Notes under the pieces: model-generated | What the model was told of the DNA's origin: nothing | What the model saw: the letters and a program-made list of their open reading frames with translations, nothing else | Databases searched by the model: none | From: Eriocheir sinensis | Lineage: Eukaryota > Arthropoda > Malacostraca > Decapoda > Varunidae | Reading direction: 5' to 3' | Length of the DNA: 64,000 bases | Assembly: GCF_024679095.1 (NCBI RefSeq) | Contig: NC_066512.1 | Span: forward strand, 18,160,973 to 18,224,972 | Translations under genes and position numbers: made by a program | Shown here: positions 38,555 to 53,278 of the stretch, in pieces | How the letters are laid out: every line of letters begins with the position of its first letter | Position numbering within the stretch: position 1 is the first letter of the stretch

Positions 38555-38557
<3 letters not shown>
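37966..38557. repeat. Unique stretch, then (TAG)n and (GGA)n
   Basis: Complex sequence to 38210, (TAG)n 38214-38249, GGA/GAA-rich 38260-38465, then about 90 bp unique. No gene. Confidence 0.7.

Positions 38558-38612
<55 letters not shown>
38558..38612. repeat. (GA)n microsatellite
   Basis: Perfect GA array of about 27 units. 38620-38890 is mixed C/T-rich then AT-rich sequence without a feature. Confidence 0.96.
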
Positions 38613-38615
<3 letters not shown>

Positions 38616-38893
38616 CTGACTGATCTAACTCCTCCCTCCCTTCCTCTCCCTCTCTCCACCCTCGTCTCCCCTCCCTCTCTCCTCCAAAGAAAGGAATGAC
38701 TTCTACACAATTCTATATCCAATTTCAATAATAATAAATAACAAGTCGAATTATGCGCCAATAAGTATATAAGTGAATGAATAAGTAAACAACACACAAA
38801 ATGATGATATAAAGTAATAGAATAGTTGATGTTTTTTACAAATGTCAGAAAGAAAATAATGAAAGTGTGTTTGACAATCTGACAGTAGTATTG

Positions 38894-39069
<176 letters not shown>

Positions 39070-39332
39070 AGATAAGGTCACCCGACATAAACAGAGGTAC
39101 TGAAAGATAAATCGACAAACAGACAGACAAACAAACGAACACACAAACACACGTAGTCATAGCATCCCCCCAAAAAATAATAAAAGGAAACTGAATAAAT
39201 AAGTAAATAAATAAGATAACAATTGTTAATAGCACAAAAACTGTGCTAGATCGGCGTCGCATGACCCTCCAACACCCCCCCAACAATTTATATTATGTAA
39301 CTAGGGGTCTAGAATGGAAAATGCTGAAAAGT

Positions 39333-39441
39333 AAAGATGGCGCCACTATAAACACATGCCTGCCCCACAACGGGCTGGGGCCGACCATGAGGCCCTACTA
39401 TGAAGGCCTGCCGGCGCCACAGGCCAAGACGTGAAAGAAAA
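39333..39441 (+). mobile_element. Truncated SINE (3' half), copy C
   Basis: AAGATGGCGCCAC, TGCCCCACAACGGGCTGGGG, CCGACCAT(G/C)AGGCCCTAC and GGCGCCACAGGCCAAGACGT match the 3' half of the full SINE copy at 39767-40081. The tRNA-derived head is absent and the tail is degenerate (GAAAGAAAA). Same orientation as copy A, about 330 bp upstream. Confidence 0.85.
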
Positions 39442-39766
39442 CCAGATGAATTTGTTTATAATGCCATGTTGTAGGGTTCATCAGGGCTAACAAATGTTAT
39501 TATACAATGTCATGTCTACAGTGCATGGGTAAGCCAGGAACACAACTTGAAGAGAACAACAACAACAAGAAGATGGACAATCTGTTGCTCGACGTCTGCG
39601 ACGCCGATAAAAATAGTAATAATAGACCAACAGCTGAATATGACACAAACATACATAGACATACATAGACATACATACATACAGACAGACAGACAGACAG
39701 ACCCACAGAAGACAGTAGAAAAATCTGTGAGGGATAACTGCCAATCGTCCTCCCCCCTTCCTCTAT
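39442..39766. other. Spacer between SINE copies with (CATA)n/(GACA)n
   Basis: Contains a compound tetranucleotide array (about 39648-39703: ACATACATAG then ACAGACAG). The rest is unique and unassigned. Confidence 0.6.
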
Positions 39767-40081
39767 GATGGTGGCTGAGTGGATAGCGTGACGACGCCGC
39801 GTTCAGGACGACGCGGGTTCGCCCCCCGCCCGGTGACACCAAGCTGTGATTTTTCAGTCACCGCCGAGTGGTCTAAGACTACCCACATGCTGTCCAGAAG
39901 ACCACCTATCGACCCGGACTCTAGATTCTAGGATCAAAGACGAGCTCCGGGAGACAGCATGAGCCAATGCAAGATGGCGCAACACTTGCCTGACCCACAA
40001 CGGGCTGGGGCTGACCATCAGGCCCTACTACGCAAGCCTACTGGTGCCACAGGCGAAGACGTAAAAAAAAAAAAAAAAAAA
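39767..40081 (+). mobile_element. Full-length tRNA-derived SINE, copy A
   Basis: The 5' head has an RNA polymerase III A box (TGGCTGAGTGG, 39772-39782) and a B box (GGTTCGCCCCC, 39816-39826) with normal tRNA spacing. A conserved body follows (TTTTTCAGTCACCGCCGAGT, CCCACATGCTGTCC, ACCCGGACTCTAGA, CAGCATGAGCCAATGCAAGA, AACGGGCTGGG), ending in a 19-nt poly(A) at 40063-40081. It is clearly homologous to the reverse complement of 53362-53734 and to 39333-39441. It encodes no protein and would be mobilised by a LINE partner. The poly(A) tail differs from the short tandem tails of the LINEs here, so the partner is not evident. Clear target-site duplications were not identified. Confidence 0.92.
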
Positions 40082-41187
<1,106 letters not shown>

Positions 41188-41259
41188 ATAACAATAATAA
41201 TAATAATAATCTCTCTCTAATAATAATAATAATAATAAGACTAAGAAAATACACCAAAT

Positions 41260-41332
<73 letters not shown>

Positions 41333-41352
41333 GTAATAATAATAATAATAAA
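41188..41352. repeat. (AAT)n array with (CT)n insert
   Basis: AAT triplets 41190-41210, a CTCTCTCT insert, AAT to 41238, about 20 bp of unique sequence, then AAT 41260-41352. Confidence 0.95.
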
Positions 41353-41479
41353 ATAATGATGACAATGACCGCTCAAGACGTATGTATATTATTATTATCC
41401 CAAGCACATAATATCACATCAAAATAATACGTAAATATAAAGCAAAATATGACCTCCTTCTTGCTGCCCTTCACCTCTA

Positions 41480-42345
41480 CGACCATTACCCTCCTCCTCC
41501 TCCTCCTCCTCCTGCAGCACTATCAACCTCACCATCATCCTCATCTATCATCGTCATCCCAATCATAACTATTACTTCTTCTTCCACCTTCACTATCACC
41601 ACACCATTTCCACCTCCACCACCACTGCTACCACTACTGCTACTATTACTACTACTACTGCTGCTCTTATCGCCCTCACCACCACTACCACCACCACCAT
41701 CGTATCGACTCCCATACGCTACCAGCATCACCACCACCAGCCAGCACCACTATTTTCAACGCTAACACCATCACCACCCCGGCAATACAATTACTACCTC
41801 CATTTTCCATCGCTCTCACCATAACAACCATGATTACCACCACCACCACCACCACCACCACCACCAGTACTACTTTCTCCATCTACATCACCACCAGTCT
41901 CTACCAGTATACCAGTAACACAACTGAGTATCGCACCACCATCTCTGCATCACCACAATCACCACCAAAACCACCACCATCAAATCTCGGGTGTATATAA
42001 TATCACCACCACCACCACAACCACAACCACAACCACCTTCATCACCACCACAGCCTCCAACCCAAATAACCAAAGGGACGTCACTGTAGTCACGTAATCC
42101 GTCATCACCATCTTCATTAGGAAATTCAACACCACAAAAATAATCAACATCACTCTCATCATCATTACTATCCACCATTGCTAACCAAATTCCCACCACC
42201 ATCTCACTCACCACCGTTACCATAAAAAGTCACCACCACCACCACCACCACCATCGTCTCCACCATACAACCCTGACCACCACCACCACCACCACCATTG
42301 CCCCAAGGCGTACCACTGCATCAATACCCAGCATTGTCCTGTAAC
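41480..42345. repeat. (ACC/ATC)n-rich tract
   Basis: CCT, ATC and ACC triplet sequence interleaved with unique words. Pure (ACC)n blocks lie at 41836-41866, 42005-42030 and 42231-42250. Poly-Val/Gly frames on the minus strand are artefacts. Confidence 0.82.
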
Positions 42346-42352
42346 CTAGCAA

Positions 42353-42719
<367 letters not shown>

Positions 42720-42791
<72 letters not shown>
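42720..42791. repeat. (CA)n microsatellite
   Basis: Perfect CA array of about 36 units. Confidence 0.97.
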
Positions 42792-42792
<1 letters not shown>

Positions 42793-42966
42793 GCGAGCGC
42801 GACCCGTACAGACCACCACTGCCATCTACACCTGAGCAACAATATACCTGGCTGATTAAATTACAGGTGTAGCGGCCTCGTCAGGTAACCACAGCCACGG
42901 GGACCTCAATTAACATCAATCACACGACTTCCATCAACGCAGGTCCTTGGTTGATGGCGGTGGTGG

Positions 42967-43329
<363 letters not shown>

Positions 43330-43489
43330 AGATAAAAACAGTCACGGAAAGGGCAAATAAATCACGGAGAAGCACATATTCGTGACGAAGGAAAAAATAA
43401 AGAAAAAAAGACAACTTACGCTTTAATAACAAACAAAGAAAATTCAATAAAAAAACTAGAAAAAAAGAGAGGATCCGATCAGGGAGAGG

Positions 43490-43740
43490 AAGGTTTTGGC
43501 AAGAAAAGAGAGGGAGGGAAGAAGGAGGAGACGAGAGGGAAAGCGATGGAGGAGAAGGAGGAGGAGGAGGAGGAGGGCGACGACGAGAAGGAAGAAGAAG
43601 AGGAGGAGGAGGAGGGTTAGGAGACCAAGGACGGCTGAGGAAAAGAGGAAAACGGAGAGGAAGAGGAAGAGGAAAAGGGTGACGAGATGGGAGAAAAGTA
43701 CGAGGTGGAAGACGATGATAACAAGAGGAGAAGCGTAAGG
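43490..43740. repeat. Purine tract with (GGA)n
   Basis: GGA/GAA-rich; no gene. 43328-43489 is A-rich without a feature. Confidence 0.75.
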
Positions 43741-44160
43741 AAATGAAGAAGGAAAAGATGAAAAATGGTAGAAAGGAGGAGGAAAAGGACGATGACAACA
43801 AGAAAAGGAAAACCTCCAACAATGAAAAAAGTAAGGAAAAGACGAAGGAAAAGAGGAAAAGGGGTGAGAAAGAGGAGGAAACGAAGGAGGAAAAGAAGAT
43901 GGAAGAGGACGATGACAACAAGAAAAGTAAAACCTCCAACAATGAAAAAAGCACGGAAAGGACGAAGGAAAAAGAGGAAAAAGGGTGAGAAAGAGGAGGA
44001 AAAGAATGAGGAAGAGGAGGAGGAGCAAGACAGCGATAACAAGAAAAGCAGAACCTCCAACAATGAGCAGGAGGAGGAAAAGACGAGGAAAAAGAGGAAA
44101 AAGTGTGAAAAAAGAAATGAGAAAAAGAAAAGCAAAACCTCCAAGCAAGAGAATGAACAA
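43741..44160. repeat. Purine minisatellite, about 120-bp unit
   Basis: AACCTCCAACAATGA-type marker begins at 43811, 43931 and 44052, with a degenerate copy at 44136. The 120-bp spacing is a multiple of three, so a charged Lys/Glu repeat frame stays open, but it has no unique flanks. Confidence 0.9.
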
Positions 44161-44745
44161 GAAAAGGAAGAGGGAAAAGAAGAAGACGAAGAACACTAAG
44201 AATAGGACCTCAACAAAGATGGAAGCGAGAATGAAATGAAAGTGAGATAAGAAAGAAAAGCATGAAAAAGAGGGAAGGAAGAGCTGGTGGAAAGGGAGAA
44301 GAGGGAGAAGGGAGGAGGGGAGGAGGGCGGCGCAAGGGGAGGAAAAGAGGAACACGAAGAACACTAAAGACACAAAGTTAGAAGCGAGAAGGAAATGAAA
44401 ATGAAATAAGAAAGAAAATCATAGAGGGAAGGAAGAGGCGTGGAAAGGGAAAAGATGGGAGGAAGGGAGGAAAAGAGAAATACGGAGAACACAAGAAGCA
44501 CAAAGTTAGAAGCGAGATTGAAATGAAAGTGAAATAAGAAAGAAAACAAGAAACAGAGGGAAGGAAAAGGCGGTGGAAAAGAGGAGGAGGAGGGGAGGAG
44601 GGCGGCGCAAAAGGAGGAAAAGAGCAACACGAAAAACACTAGACACAAAGTTAGAAGCGAGAATGAAATGAAAATGAAATAAGAAAGAAAATCATAGAGG
44701 AAAGGAAAAGCCGGTGGAAAGGAAAAGAGAGGGGGAGGGGAAGGG
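44161..44745. repeat. Purine minisatellite, about 128-160 bp unit
   Basis: Marker (A/C)ACAAAG(T/A)T(A/G)GAAGCGAGA near 44212, 44372, 44500 and 44644, followed by TGAAATAAGAAAGAAAA-like words. Units also share GGGCGGCGCAA(G/A) (44327 and 44603). Confidence 0.9.
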
Positions 44746-45183
<438 letters not shown>

Positions 45184-45297
45184 AAGGCAAATACGTAAAC
45201 AGGAAGTGACAGAATGAGCAAAAAAAAAAAGATGGGGCATGACAAGAGGAAGAATAAAAAAAGTAAAAAAGAAATGATAACTGGTGGATGAATAGGT

Positions 45298-45404
<107 letters not shown>

Positions 45405-45447
45405 GGGTCCTCCTGCCGGCAACAACCACCAGCTGCCAGAGGGGACG

Positions 45448-45452
<5 letters not shown>

Positions 45453-45539
<87 letters not shown>
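45453..45539. repeat. (GA)n microsatellite
   Basis: Perfect GA array of about 43 units, followed by degenerate GT sequence to 45600. Confidence 0.97.
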
Positions 45540-45541
<2 letters not shown>

Positions 45542-45599
45542 GTGCGTCTGTGTGCGTGTGTTTGTCCGCACTCACGCGTGTGTATGTGTACGAGAATGT

Positions 45600-46120
45600 C
45601 CGCATGTCCGTTTATACCTAACAATACACTCTCAACAGGTGTGCAGCCAGACAGTCATCGTCGGATATTGCCAACAGGTGCCTCATTACAAAGACAGGCA
45701 CTCCACAGGTACGACTCCCACGACACCCTCCCTACACCTGTACCCTAAGCTATACAGCCGGGAGAACCTGTGGAAGGGACCACTATGCTATGAGAAGGGT
45801 AAGAGGGGACGCAGGGAGGAGAGGAGAGAGAGACAGAAACAAGAGAGCGGAGAAAGTGAAATTGAGGGGAAGGGTTAGTGGGGACGCAAAGAGGGGTGAC
45901 AATGTACAAGGGAAACAGAGGAAGGGAAACTGAGGGGAAAGGTGAATGGGGACGTGACAGAGAGAGAGAGGGAGGTAACAATAAACAAGAGAACAGATAA
46001 AGGTAGAGAGAGAGAGAGAGGAGGAGGACCGGCATACAGGGAAGGGTTGAGGAGAGAGGTGACATGTAGGAAAAGAGAGATATTGAGGGAGGGGGAAGGG
46101 TGTAGTGTGAGTGGCCGTGA
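45600..46120. other. Unique stretch then G/A-rich sequence
   Basis: 45600-45780 is complex with CAGGTGTGCAG, CAACAGGTGC and CCACAGGTACG words. The rest is purine-rich with recurring GGAAACTGAGGGGAA-like words. No gene recognised. Confidence 0.45.
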
Positions 46121-46124
46121 AGGA

Positions 46125-46285
46125 AGACAGAAAGGAAGGGAAGGGAAAATGAGAAAAAAGGGGGTGAGGTGTTAAGGAAAATTGTGACGTAGAAGAAGAA
46201 AAAGACAGAAAGGAAGGGAAGGGAAAATGAGAGAAAAAAATGGCGAGGTGTTAAGGAAAATTGTGACGCAGAAGAAGAAGAAAAA
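46125..46285. repeat. 79-bp tandem duplication
   Basis: GACAGAAAGGAAGGGAAGGG and GAGGTGTTAAGGAAAATTGT occur twice, offset by about 79 bp, ending in GAAGAAGAA. Confidence 0.92.
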
Positions 46286-46632
46286 GGTGTTTATAATGAA
46301 GATAGGTGGGAGGGGACACGTGGAAAAGGAAGAAAGGTGGGTAGAGTGAGAAGGAAGTCCATTATGAAGATAGGTGGGAGGTTACAGATGAAAATGGAAG
46401 GTAATGAGGTGAGACTTAAGAAGAGGAAAATAATAGCAAAGAAAAACTACAGAAAAACGAACTGATGAAGAAAGTACAGACAAAAGATGGAGAGAATAGG
46501 ACTGTGGATGAGGGGAAAAGAAGACGAGAAAGAAAGAGGGGCCCTTTTAAAGATAGGTGAGAGAAGAGGGTACAGGTAAAAATTTAGGTGAAGAAGGTAA
46601 GCACTGAAGAAAGGGAAAAGAATAGGTCATGA
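46286..46632. repeat. Purine-rich minisatellite remnants
   Basis: GAAGATAGGTGGGAGG(G/T) recurs near 46300 and 46367, then A/G-rich sequence. No gene. Confidence 0.65.
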
Positions 46633-46838
46633 AAAAGTACAAAACCGAAGAAAAGACCAGACAACTTCCTAAACTTCCCAACGTCATACACCGAACTACA
46701 AAAAGATGTTACATTGCAATTAAAATCATCACGGTATAAACAATTCTTAGCTAACGAAGACGACGCGTGTTCTTAATACTCAAACATATAGAGTCAAGAA
46801 TCGAAACCCCAAGTAACAAAAAAAAAAAAAAAAAAAAG
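46633..46838 (+). pseudogene. 5'-truncated poly(A)-tailed retrocopy, unidentified
   Basis: A frame open from 46633 to the stop at 46774-46776 has balanced composition (N-F-L-N-F-P-T-S-Y-T-E-L-Q-K ... S-S-R-Y-K-Q-F-L-A-N-E), unlike any nearby frame. Only 42 nt of 3' sequence follow before a roughly 20-nt poly(A) at 46819-46838. It starts abruptly within purine repeats. It looks like the 3' end of a reverse-transcribed, 5'-truncated RNA, from either a poly(A)-type LINE or a processed host mRNA. I do not recognise the protein, and no AATAAA precedes the tail. Confidence 0.45.
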
Positions 46839-47160
46839 TGAGTGACAAGCTATCATCAGGTACGACTAAGTATGTGTTAAAGTATACTTCTTTAAGTGGA
46901 CCAACGGGAATTTTATAACTTTCACTGTACTGTAAATTTGCACCTTTTGGTCATTAAGCTAACTAACTAACTACTACTATGACCTTCACCTATTTAAAGA
47001 TTCGAATCCCGCTGAAAAACGAGTATAAATGGAATTGAATGCCCCGAATGCAAAAAACGTCGGTATTGTTGTCCTCGCTGAGCCTCTTATCGCTAGAACA
47101 TGTCCACAAAAACCTCCTCTGAGCGACATACTGTAAAAGATGCTCCACTGGGGAAGCAAA
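46839..47160. other. Unique AT-rich stretch
   Basis: Complex sequence. GATTCGAATCC near 47000 resembles a Pol III B box but no A box or cloverleaf is present. Nothing else recognised. Confidence 0.4.
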
Positions 47161-48745
<1,585 letters not shown>

Positions 48746-48835
48746 TAAATTAGTAAGAAGTTGTAGGAGGAGGAGGATAAAGATGATGATGATGATGAGG
48801 AGGAGGAGGAGGAAGTGGAGGAGGAGGAGGATGAA

Positions 48836-49245
48836 TAAAGATGGAAGATGCTTAGACGTTAATAGGAGAGACTCGACCTGAAGTGGAGAGAGAAAAGGAA
48901 ATGAGGGAGGAGGAAAAGGAGAGGATGGAGACGCGTGACTTATCGAGGACGGATAAGCAGGAGGAGGAGGAGGAGGAAGGAGGAGGAGGAGGGGGCGAAA
49001 AATAAGAGAAAAATAAGAAGAAATAAAAATGGAAAAGAAAAAAAAACAGGTAATAAATGATCGGGATAGTTATTAAAAAAGGAAGAAAAACTACCCCCCC
49101 CCCCAAAAAAAAAAGAGAAACAAATAAAGCAAGAATGAATGAATGATAGAAAGTCTGATGCACGAAAAAGTGAATGTAAAAAAATAACAGCGAGAAAATA
49201 AATAAAAAAAAGAAGGTAAAACACGAAGAATGAGAAAAGGAAGGA
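48836..49245. repeat. Purine/A-rich tract
   Basis: (GGA)n near 48958-48990, then A-rich sequence with a C9/A9 junction near 49093-49113. No gene. Confidence 0.75.
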
Positions 49246-49650
49246 GGAAACATGGAAACATGGACTAGCAGGCAGCAGAAAGCCTGTTGGCTCATTACTA
49301 GGCTGCCTGCGTTCAGTGATTCAATCAATCCGTTTGCCACAGGAGTGGCTTGCAGGGAAGGATTAAAGCACTTGTGTATCTACTCTTGGGAACGTTCAGT
49401 TCACTCCCGATGCAGCAAAGTGGCGATCAATGCGTTTCTTGAAGGAGTTGATGGTCTCTGCGCTAACCACTTCTGCAGGAAGGCTGTTCCAGTGGCGAAC
49501 AACTCTATTCGAGAAATAACTCCTGCCGATGTCGGTATTGCATCGCTTTGCTTGAATTGTTTTTCCGTTGTTTCTTGTTCTCATGTTGGTTTGTAGCGTG
49601 AAGAGTTTGGAGTGATCAACGTTGCTGAGCTTGTTCAGGTACTTAAAGAC
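49246..49650 (-). mobile_element. 3' stub of a CR1-like LINE
   Basis: On the minus strand, codons from about 49650 to the stop at 49396 encode the C-terminal end of a non-LTR reverse transcriptase: V-F-K-Y-L-N-K-L, then T-R-N-N-G, then S-Y-F-S-N-R-V-V-R-H-W-N-S-L-P, then V-S-A-E-T-I-N-S-F-K-K-R-I-D-R-H-F. The order matches the RT ending at 53278 but the residues differ clearly, so it is a separate family. The 3' UTR runs to a tandem tail (CATGTTTCCATGTTTCC in element sense). The 5' break lies exactly at a (TCC)n array. No stop interrupts the preserved 85 codons. Confidence 0.88.
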
Positions 49651-49984
49651 TTGGAGGAGGAGGAGGAGGAGGAGGAGGAGGAGGAGGAAGAAACTAATAA
49701 GAAAGGAGGAAACGAAGCCTGCGTGATGAGGAGAAATAAAGATAAAAGGAAAAGACAAAAAATAATCTGAGGAAGAAAAATGGAGGTGAATCTAGGAAGG
49801 AGAAGGAATGGACGGAATGGAGATCAGAGGAGGACGAGCAGAGGGCATAGAGGGGGGGGGGGAGGAGGTGGAGGTCGAGGGGGGGGGGGGGCGGCGGAAG
49901 AGGCGTGGGAGGAGAAAGGTAGGCATTGGAAGAGGAGGTGGAGGAAGAGGAGGAGGAGGAGGAGGAGGAGGAGGAGGATTGGAA

Positions 49985-49986
<2 letters not shown>
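49651..49986. repeat. (GGA)n and G-run purine tract
   Basis: GGA array 49652-49687 abuts the LINE stub. Runs of 10-13 G occur near 49852-49862 and 49879-49891 (G-quadruplex potential), with GGA again near 49937-49977. Confidence 0.88.
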
Positions 49987-50283
<297 letters not shown>

Positions 50284-50339
50284 CGCTATTCTGTTGGAAG
50301 GTCAAAGACCCATCTTACACGGAAAACAATAGTACACGA

Positions 50340-50430
50340 ACGGAGGAGGAGATAAAGAAGGGAGGAGGAGGAGGAGGAGGAAGAGGAGGAAGAGAAGTAG
50401 GAGGAGGAGAAGGAAGAGGAGACTAAAGAC
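50340..50430. repeat. (GGA)n tract
   Basis: GGA/GAA triplets. 50431-50600 is AT-rich without a feature. Confidence 0.85.
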
Positions 50431-50599
50431 GACGACGAAGATAACAACACAAAACGAAATCTAAGTTTTACAAAAAATATCAAAATGTCTTTTAAAAATA
50501 ACATTGATCCACGACATTTTTTCTTTTTTACAATCACGGAATAAAACCTTTTCCCCTACCCCTCATGCCCCCTTCTCTCTCTCTCTCAATCACAATAAT

Positions 50600-51287
<688 letters not shown>

Positions 51288-51430
51288 ACCAGTGCCCGCT
51301 GCCTGCTACCCTCGCCGCCGCCGCAGCCCGGAATGCCCTCGGTATGCCTCAGGTATTCGGGTGTATGCCGGGTCCTGCCAAGAAGCATATCTGTGCACAT
51401 ATCTCCAAGAAACCCTCACGCCCTTGGAGA

Positions 51431-51433
<3 letters not shown>

Positions 51434-51496
<63 letters not shown>
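51434..51496. repeat. (GT)n microsatellite at a LINE 5' break
   Basis: Perfect GT array. LINE homology begins within about 12 bp of its right end. 51280-51433 is unique and unassigned. Confidence 0.97.
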
Positions 51497-51497
<1 letters not shown>

Positions 51498-51504
51498 GTT
51501 CACT

Positions 51505-53278
51505 CTCTCGTAGATATGAAGAAAATATTGCAGCCAACTGTAAAAATAATCCGAAATCCTTCTTCAGTTACATAAACAACAGAAAGGCGATCAGAAGTGG
51601 AATTGGACCTTTAACAAACAGCGACGGTGCACTAGTGACTGACAGCCAACACATTGCAAACCTCTTAAACAGTTACTTTTCCTCGGTGTTTAATACTAAA
51701 AGTCTTTCTCCCACTACCACCAGCACCAGTACTAATGTAAATCTCGAGCATGCATTGCCTAATTTTGAAATAACAACCGATGAAGTCCTTAAAGCTCTCC
51801 AATCACTTAAAACAAATAAAAGTCCCGGACCCGATAAAGTATATCCTATACTGCTTAAAGAAACAAAGAGCGAAATACTCTCCTTCCTCACAACCGTATT
51901 CAATATGTTCTTGCGACAAGGCATCGTCCCTTCGGATTGGGAAAAGGCTAACGTGACACCGATTTTTAAGAAAGGAGACAAAAAAATACCAGGTAATTAC
52001 AGACCCATTAGTCTAACTTCAGTTGTAGGTAAGCTACTTGAGAGCATAATTAGAGACAAAATTGTGAGTTACCTTGAAAGCCACTCATTAATTGGAGATT
52101 CACAACATGGCTTCCGTAACAAAAGATCCTGCCTGTCAAACCTATTGACCTATTATAACGACCTCTTCTCAGTTTATGACGTAACCAAATCACTGGACGT
52201 AGTCTATCTTAACTTCCAGAAAGCGTTTGATAAAGTCCCACCTCATAAATTACTTTATAAATTAAAGTAAATAGGTATTGACGGTCAAGTAAACCAATGG
52301 ATCGCGAATTGGTTGAGCAACAGACAACAAAGAGTGGTGATTGACGGATTTAACTCAGAGTGGGCACCGGTCACTAGTAACGTCCCTCAGGGCTCGGTTC
52401 TTGGCCCAGTGCTCTTCATTATTTACATCAACGATGTGGATGTTGGACTCAATAATCGCATTAGTAAATTTGCAGACGACACAAAGATTGGAAACTCGGT
52501 TCTCACTGACGAAGACAGGCAAAGCCTCCAAGAGGATTTGCACAAAATTTCAGCTTGGTCGGATAGATGGGAGATGCCCTTTAACGTAGACAACTGCCAG
52601 GTCCTTCAAGTTGGAGCAAGAAATAAGATGTTCGATTACGAAATGGGCGGCGTTAAACTCACAAGCGTTCAATGCGTTAAGGACCTGGGGGTCAAAATCG
52701 CGTCAAACCTCAAATTCTCACATCAATGCATCGATGCAGCAAATAAAGCGAACAGAATGTTGGGCTTCATTAAAAGAAACTTTTTATTCAAGAATAAAGA
52801 TGTAATACTTCCGCTCTACAATAGTTTAGTCAGACCCCACTTGGAATATACGGTACAGTTTTGGTCTCCCCACCATGCAAAGGACATTGCTAAATTAGAA
52901 GGTGCTCAGCGTCGGGCAACAAAAATGATCCCTTCCTTGCGCAACAAATCTTACGAAGAAAGGCTTTCCACCCTTAACATGTTCTCTCTTGAGAAACGTC
53001 GCCTCCGAGGAAAACTGATCGAATGTTTTAAAATACTTAATTGTTTCACGAATGTAGACAGAACAAAATTGTTTATGATCGATGACACTTTGCGTACGAG
53101 GAACATTGGCATAAAACTCAAATGTAGACAAGTAAATTCAGATTGCACCAAATTTTTTTTCACCAACGTTGTAGTGCGAGAATGGAATAAGCTCCCACCT
53201 TCAGTGGTCCAGTGTAACACGACTGACTCCATTAAAAACAAGCTCGACCGTCACTTCCTTCAACTTAATATTAACTAG
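51505..53278 (+). pseudogene. Reverse transcriptase of a CR1/L2-like LINE, inactivated
   Basis: One frame of about 590 codons, broken only by TAA at 52268-52270. Motifs in order: Y-I-N-N-R-K; N-K-S-P-G-P-D-K; V-T-P-I-F-K-K-G-D; N-Y-R-P-I-S-L-T-S; H-G-F-R-N-K-R-S-C; motif A L-N-F-Q-K-A-F-D-K-V-P; motif B P-Q-G-S-V-L-G-P-V-L-F; motif C F-A-D-D (52469-52480); D-L-G-V-K-I-A-S-N-L-K; R-P-H-L-E-Y; and the end domain V-V-R-E-W-N-K-L-P-P. In an active enzyme this polymerase copies the element RNA at a nicked target. The motif A Asp is Asn here (AAC, 52211-52213), so activity should be lost even without the stop. The endonuclease domain is missing through 5' truncation. Frame and codons are otherwise intact, so the copy is young. 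Confidence 0.93.

Noticed and set aside
46990..47020. Possible tRNA or SINE B box (GATTCGAATCC)
   Set aside because: No A box at tRNA spacing and no cloverleaf pairing; likely a chance palindrome.
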